Shown: piece after piece, positions 7,362-8,985 of the stretch | Layout: the number at the start of each line of letters is the position of its first letter | Position numbering within the stretch: the stretch's first letter is position 1 | Origin: JAJPJG01 sp034667645 | GTDB lineage: Bacteria; Verrucomicrobiota; Verrucomicrobiia; Chthoniobacterales; Chthoniobacteraceae | Assembly: GCA_034667645.1 (NCBI GenBank) | Contig: JAXDQV010000038.1 | Location: 1-8,985, forward strand | DNA length: 8,985 nucleotides | Direction: 5' to 3' | Position numbers and translations under genes: made by a program | The notes under the pieces: model-generated | Told to the model about the DNA's origin: nothing | Database searches by the model: none | The model's input: the letters and a program-made list of their open reading frames with translations, nothing else

Positions 7362-8686
7362 TTCGTTGTTGTTTGTGGGTTCGCCGGAGCTTTTGGAAAT
7401 ATACCGAGGTCGGCGCCGACCAGCGCCTCGAGTTCCGCCAGGGCAATCTGAAAATCGATGAGGTGCTGACGATGCATTCCCTCGGCCTCGCGCAAGCTGC
7501 GGCGGGCTGTGATGAGCTCCGGAAAGCCGGTTTTGTTTGTTTCGTAACCGGCTCGGCTTGCTTCCACCGTTTGCCTGGCGACGGGCAGCAACTGCTCGTC
7601 AAAAAGCATCACGTGGTGGTGGAACGTCTCCACCTTTGCGAGCTGATCGCGCAGTAATCCGAGCGCCTCCGCCTGCTGGGCTTCAAGCGCGCGTTGTGCC
7701 GCCGCGTCATTCGCCGTGGCTTCGCGTTCTTCCGCGCGGTATTTCCCGCTGTTTAGCCAGGGCATGTTAAAGGAGATGCCAGCCGTAACTTCGCTCACGC
7801 CTTGAGAAGCACGATTATATCGCTGGGCGCCGATGCTGACCGCCGGATCAGGAATCCATTCGCGTTTCGCCAGTTCCACTTTGGCCTCCGCCGCCGCCAC
7901 GTTCGCCAACGCGATTCTGAGCTCCGGGCGACGGTTGAGAATCAAGCTGCGAAGCCGCTCGACGGGGATTGTTGCGAGGAGGGGAGATTCATCCACGAGC
8001 TGGCCGAGCACGGAAAAAGCATCGCGGTTCATCAAAACCTTGAGCTGCGTTTCCTGCTCGGAGATCGCGCGTTCCAAATCGCGTCGAGCCTCCACGACAC
8101 GAATTCTTTCGAGCTCGGCATTGAGCACGTCGGATTGCGACTGCGTTCCGACCTCAAAGCGTGCGCGGCTTATTTCAGCCAGCTGCGCAAGCGAGGCTTC
8201 GTCGTCACGATTCAACTTCAACAGCCTGTTCGTGTTTTCGAGTCGGATAAAAGCCGCCCGCACCTTCATGGCCACGTCGAGTTCTGTGCGACGCAGCTCC
8301 TCCGATGAGACGATTGCCTCCGCTGCCGCGATGCGGGCGCGACTGCGGTTTTTCCCGGAAACCGGGATCATCTGCTCGACCGTAACTAGGTGGTCCGTGA
8401 ACGCATTCTGCTCAACGGCCACAAAGCGGCCCAGTCGGCTGCTTGTGCTGAGTTTCAGATCGTCCCAAGCGGCGGCCTGCGGCACACGCGCCGCCATTGA
8501 TTGCCATCTCGCGCGGGCCTCCTGGATGGAGCGATTCTGCGCCAGCGCCTCCTGCGTCGCAGCGGATAGCGTCAGGCGCGGGCCCGGCGTGATTGTTTCG
8601 AGAGCACGCGAGTGCGCATCATGCGACTCTGCCAGGCAGGCAATGCTGATTAGAAATGGAAAGAGGAATAGTGGAAAAAGTTTCAT
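7358..8686 (-). CDS. cusC: TolC-family outer-membrane efflux channel, CusC-like
   Basis: This is the outer-membrane factor of the tripartite pump, 442 residues from the ATG at 8686 (usual size for the family). It contains the two internally related TolC/OEP halves. Each ends in the helix motif that packs the periplasmic tunnel: ARFEVGTQSQSDVLNAELER near 175-194, and AGYETNKTGFPELITARRSL near 379-398. Long Ala/Glu/Arg-rich helices fill most of the rest. The region before and around 300-312 (TAGISFNMPWLNSG) resembles the second beta hairpin. The ATG was preferred to an in-frame GTG at 8731 because a hydrophobic signal peptide (MKLFPLFLFPFLISIACLAE) begins exactly there. The GTG would add 15 residues rich in His, Arg and Ser. 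The signal could be cut after CLA, or the Cys17 in SIAC could be lipidated as in E. coli CusC, although the lipobox is poor. The stop overlaps the cusB start (ATGA). Confidence 0.92.
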   Translation of the reverse strand: MKLFPLFLFPFLISIACLAESHDAHSRALETITPGPRLTLSAATQEALAQNRSIQEARARWQSMAARVPQAAAWDDLKLSTSSRLGRFVAVEQNAFTDHLVTVEQMIPVSGKNRSRARIAAAEAIVSSEELRRTELDVAMKVRAAFIRLENTNRLLKLNRDDEASLAQLAEISRARFEVGTQSQSDVLNAELERIRVVEARRDLERAISEQETQLKVLMNRDAFSVLGQLVDESPLLATIPVERLRSLILNRRPELRIALANVAAAEAKVELAKREWIPDPAVSIGAQRYNRASQGVSEVTAGISFNMPWLNSGKYRAEEREATANDAAAQRALEAQQAEALGLLRDQLAKVETFHHHVMLFDEQLLPVARQTVEASRAGYETNKTGFPELITARRSLREAEGMHRQHLIDFQIALAELEALVGADLGIFPKAPANPQTTTK

Positions 8687-8687
8687 G

Positions 8688-8762
8688 GATCTGAGCTGCG
8701 GGCTCCGCGAATGAGCGTGTGCACAAGGCACACTTCGCCTGTGGAAGCCGCGGGCTCAGATC
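8688..8762 (-). repeat. Extended imperfect inverted repeat (stem-loop) in front of cusC
   Basis: Read as minus-strand RNA, this 75-base stretch can fold into one long hairpin of about 26 pairs. The outer stem is nine perfect pairs, GATCTGAGC at 8754-8762 with GCTCAGATC at 8688-8696. A 4x4 internal loop follows. Then come six pairs with one bulged base (8743-8749 with 8701-8706), five pairs (8734-8738 with 8707-8711, GCGAA/TTCGC on the plus strand), and six pairs (8728-8733 with 8717-8722, GTGTGC/GCACAC). The closing loop is five bases, at 8723-8727. The stop codon of the upstream Cys-containing ORF (8756-8758) lies in one arm, and the other arm ends one base before the cusC ATG. A run of five U follows nine bases after the stem, already inside cusC, so it is not a normal terminator. 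It might be an attenuator, an RNA processing or stability element, or a mobile palindromic repeat; sequence alone does not decide. Confidence 0.6.
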
Positions 8763-8985
8763 AACTGAATGCAAGTCGCTGCCAGCAGGGGCAGCGCATG
8801 AGGAGCACGCGCGTCATCCGAAATGACGAAGCGGCGCTCCGAAGCAGGGAACAGAGGGAGAAGCGAAAATGAGCGAAGCCCAATCGGCGCGAAGTCGATC
8901 GCAGCCAAACTGGCCGGCGGAACTACATCAGGCTGTGAGCGGCTTTGCGCTGAAATCTCACAGCAGGCGGATTGTGCGCAGCAAG
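8756..8985 (-). CDS. C-terminal part of a small Cys-containing protein upstream of cusC (start beyond right edge)
   Basis: An open frame enters from the right edge and runs 75 codons to a TGA at 8756-8758, on the same strand as the cus operon and 69 bases before the cusC ATG. The visible product begins with a cysteine cluster (CCAQSACC, four Cys in eight residues). A Pro/Ala/Leu-rich segment follows (for example FAPIGLRSFS and LLPLFPASER), and it ends with APHALPLLAATCIQLI. I do not recognise a named family. The layout resembles short, probably exported Cys-rich proteins of unknown function that I recall next to metal-efflux operons, so a periplasmic metal-binding or sensing role is possible but unproven. 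The other two minus-strand frames are closed by stops within 20 codons of the edge, which supports this one as the coding frame. The start, any signal peptide and the total length cannot be seen. Confidence 0.55.
   Translation of the reverse strand, partial: CCAQSACCEISAQSRSQPDVVPPASLAAIDFAPIGLRSFSLLPLFPASERRFVISDDARAPHALPLLAATCIQLI

Noticed and set aside
7802..8714. Plus-strand open frames at 7802-8308 and 7833-8714 opposite cusC
   Set aside because: They are Ser/Arg-rich products with low-complexity composition, antisense to a clear TolC-family gene. There is no start signal or motif.
1..8985. Mobile elements, CRISPR arrays, tRNA or rRNA genes
   Set aside because: I saw no transposase frame, no regularly spaced repeats, no conserved rRNA blocks and no tRNA-like cloverleaf. 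The genes pack tightly and leave only short gaps.

Overview
The window comes from a moderately GC-rich Gram-negative bacterium: it encodes a three-component envelope-spanning efflux system, a lipoprotein signal and an outer-membrane channel. None of the six visible start codons has a recognisable Shine-Dalgarno sequence. That, together with a small Cys-rich protein in front of the efflux genes, would fit a soil bacterium such as a member of Verrucomicrobiota or Acidobacteriota, but this placement is a low-confidence impression without a database search.

Layout from left to right. Positions 1-311 (minus) hold the N-terminal receiver domain of an OmpR/PhoB-type response regulator whose DNA-binding half lies beyond the left edge. 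A 107-bp divergent intergenic stretch follows. Positions 419-2902 (plus) hold a tight two-gene unit: a multi-pass GT-C type membrane glycosyltransferase and a membrane-anchored GT2 enzyme of the polyprenyl-phosphate glycosyltransferase type. The natural reading is that the GT2 enzyme loads a sugar on a lipid carrier and the GT-C enzyme transfers it to an acceptor on the periplasmic side. After a 41-bp convergent gap, positions 2944-8686 (minus) hold a complete heavy-metal RND efflux operon in the order cusC-cusB-cusA. Both junctions are 4-base ATGA overlaps. At the right edge (8756-8985, minus) is the C-terminal part of a small Cys-containing protein that reads into the operon.

The pump is of the Cu(I)/Ag(I) type. 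CusA keeps all three methionines of the periplasmic metal-binding triad and the Asp/Glu/Lys proton-relay residues. The CusB adaptor carries a Cys/Met/His-rich heavy-metal-binding domain directly after its lipobox. No cusF is present between cusC and cusB. The response regulator resembles the CusR/CopR/SilR type and may control the pump, although the glycosyltransferase pair separates them.

Most unusual is an extended imperfect inverted repeat (8688-8762, about 26 possible base pairs). It fills nearly all of the gap between the Cys-containing ORF and cusC, contains the stop codon of the former in one arm, and ends one base before the cusC ATG. No insertion sequence, CRISPR array, tRNA or rRNA was seen. 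I see no wholly new system here; the stem-loop and the small Cys-containing protein are the parts least explained by known biology.
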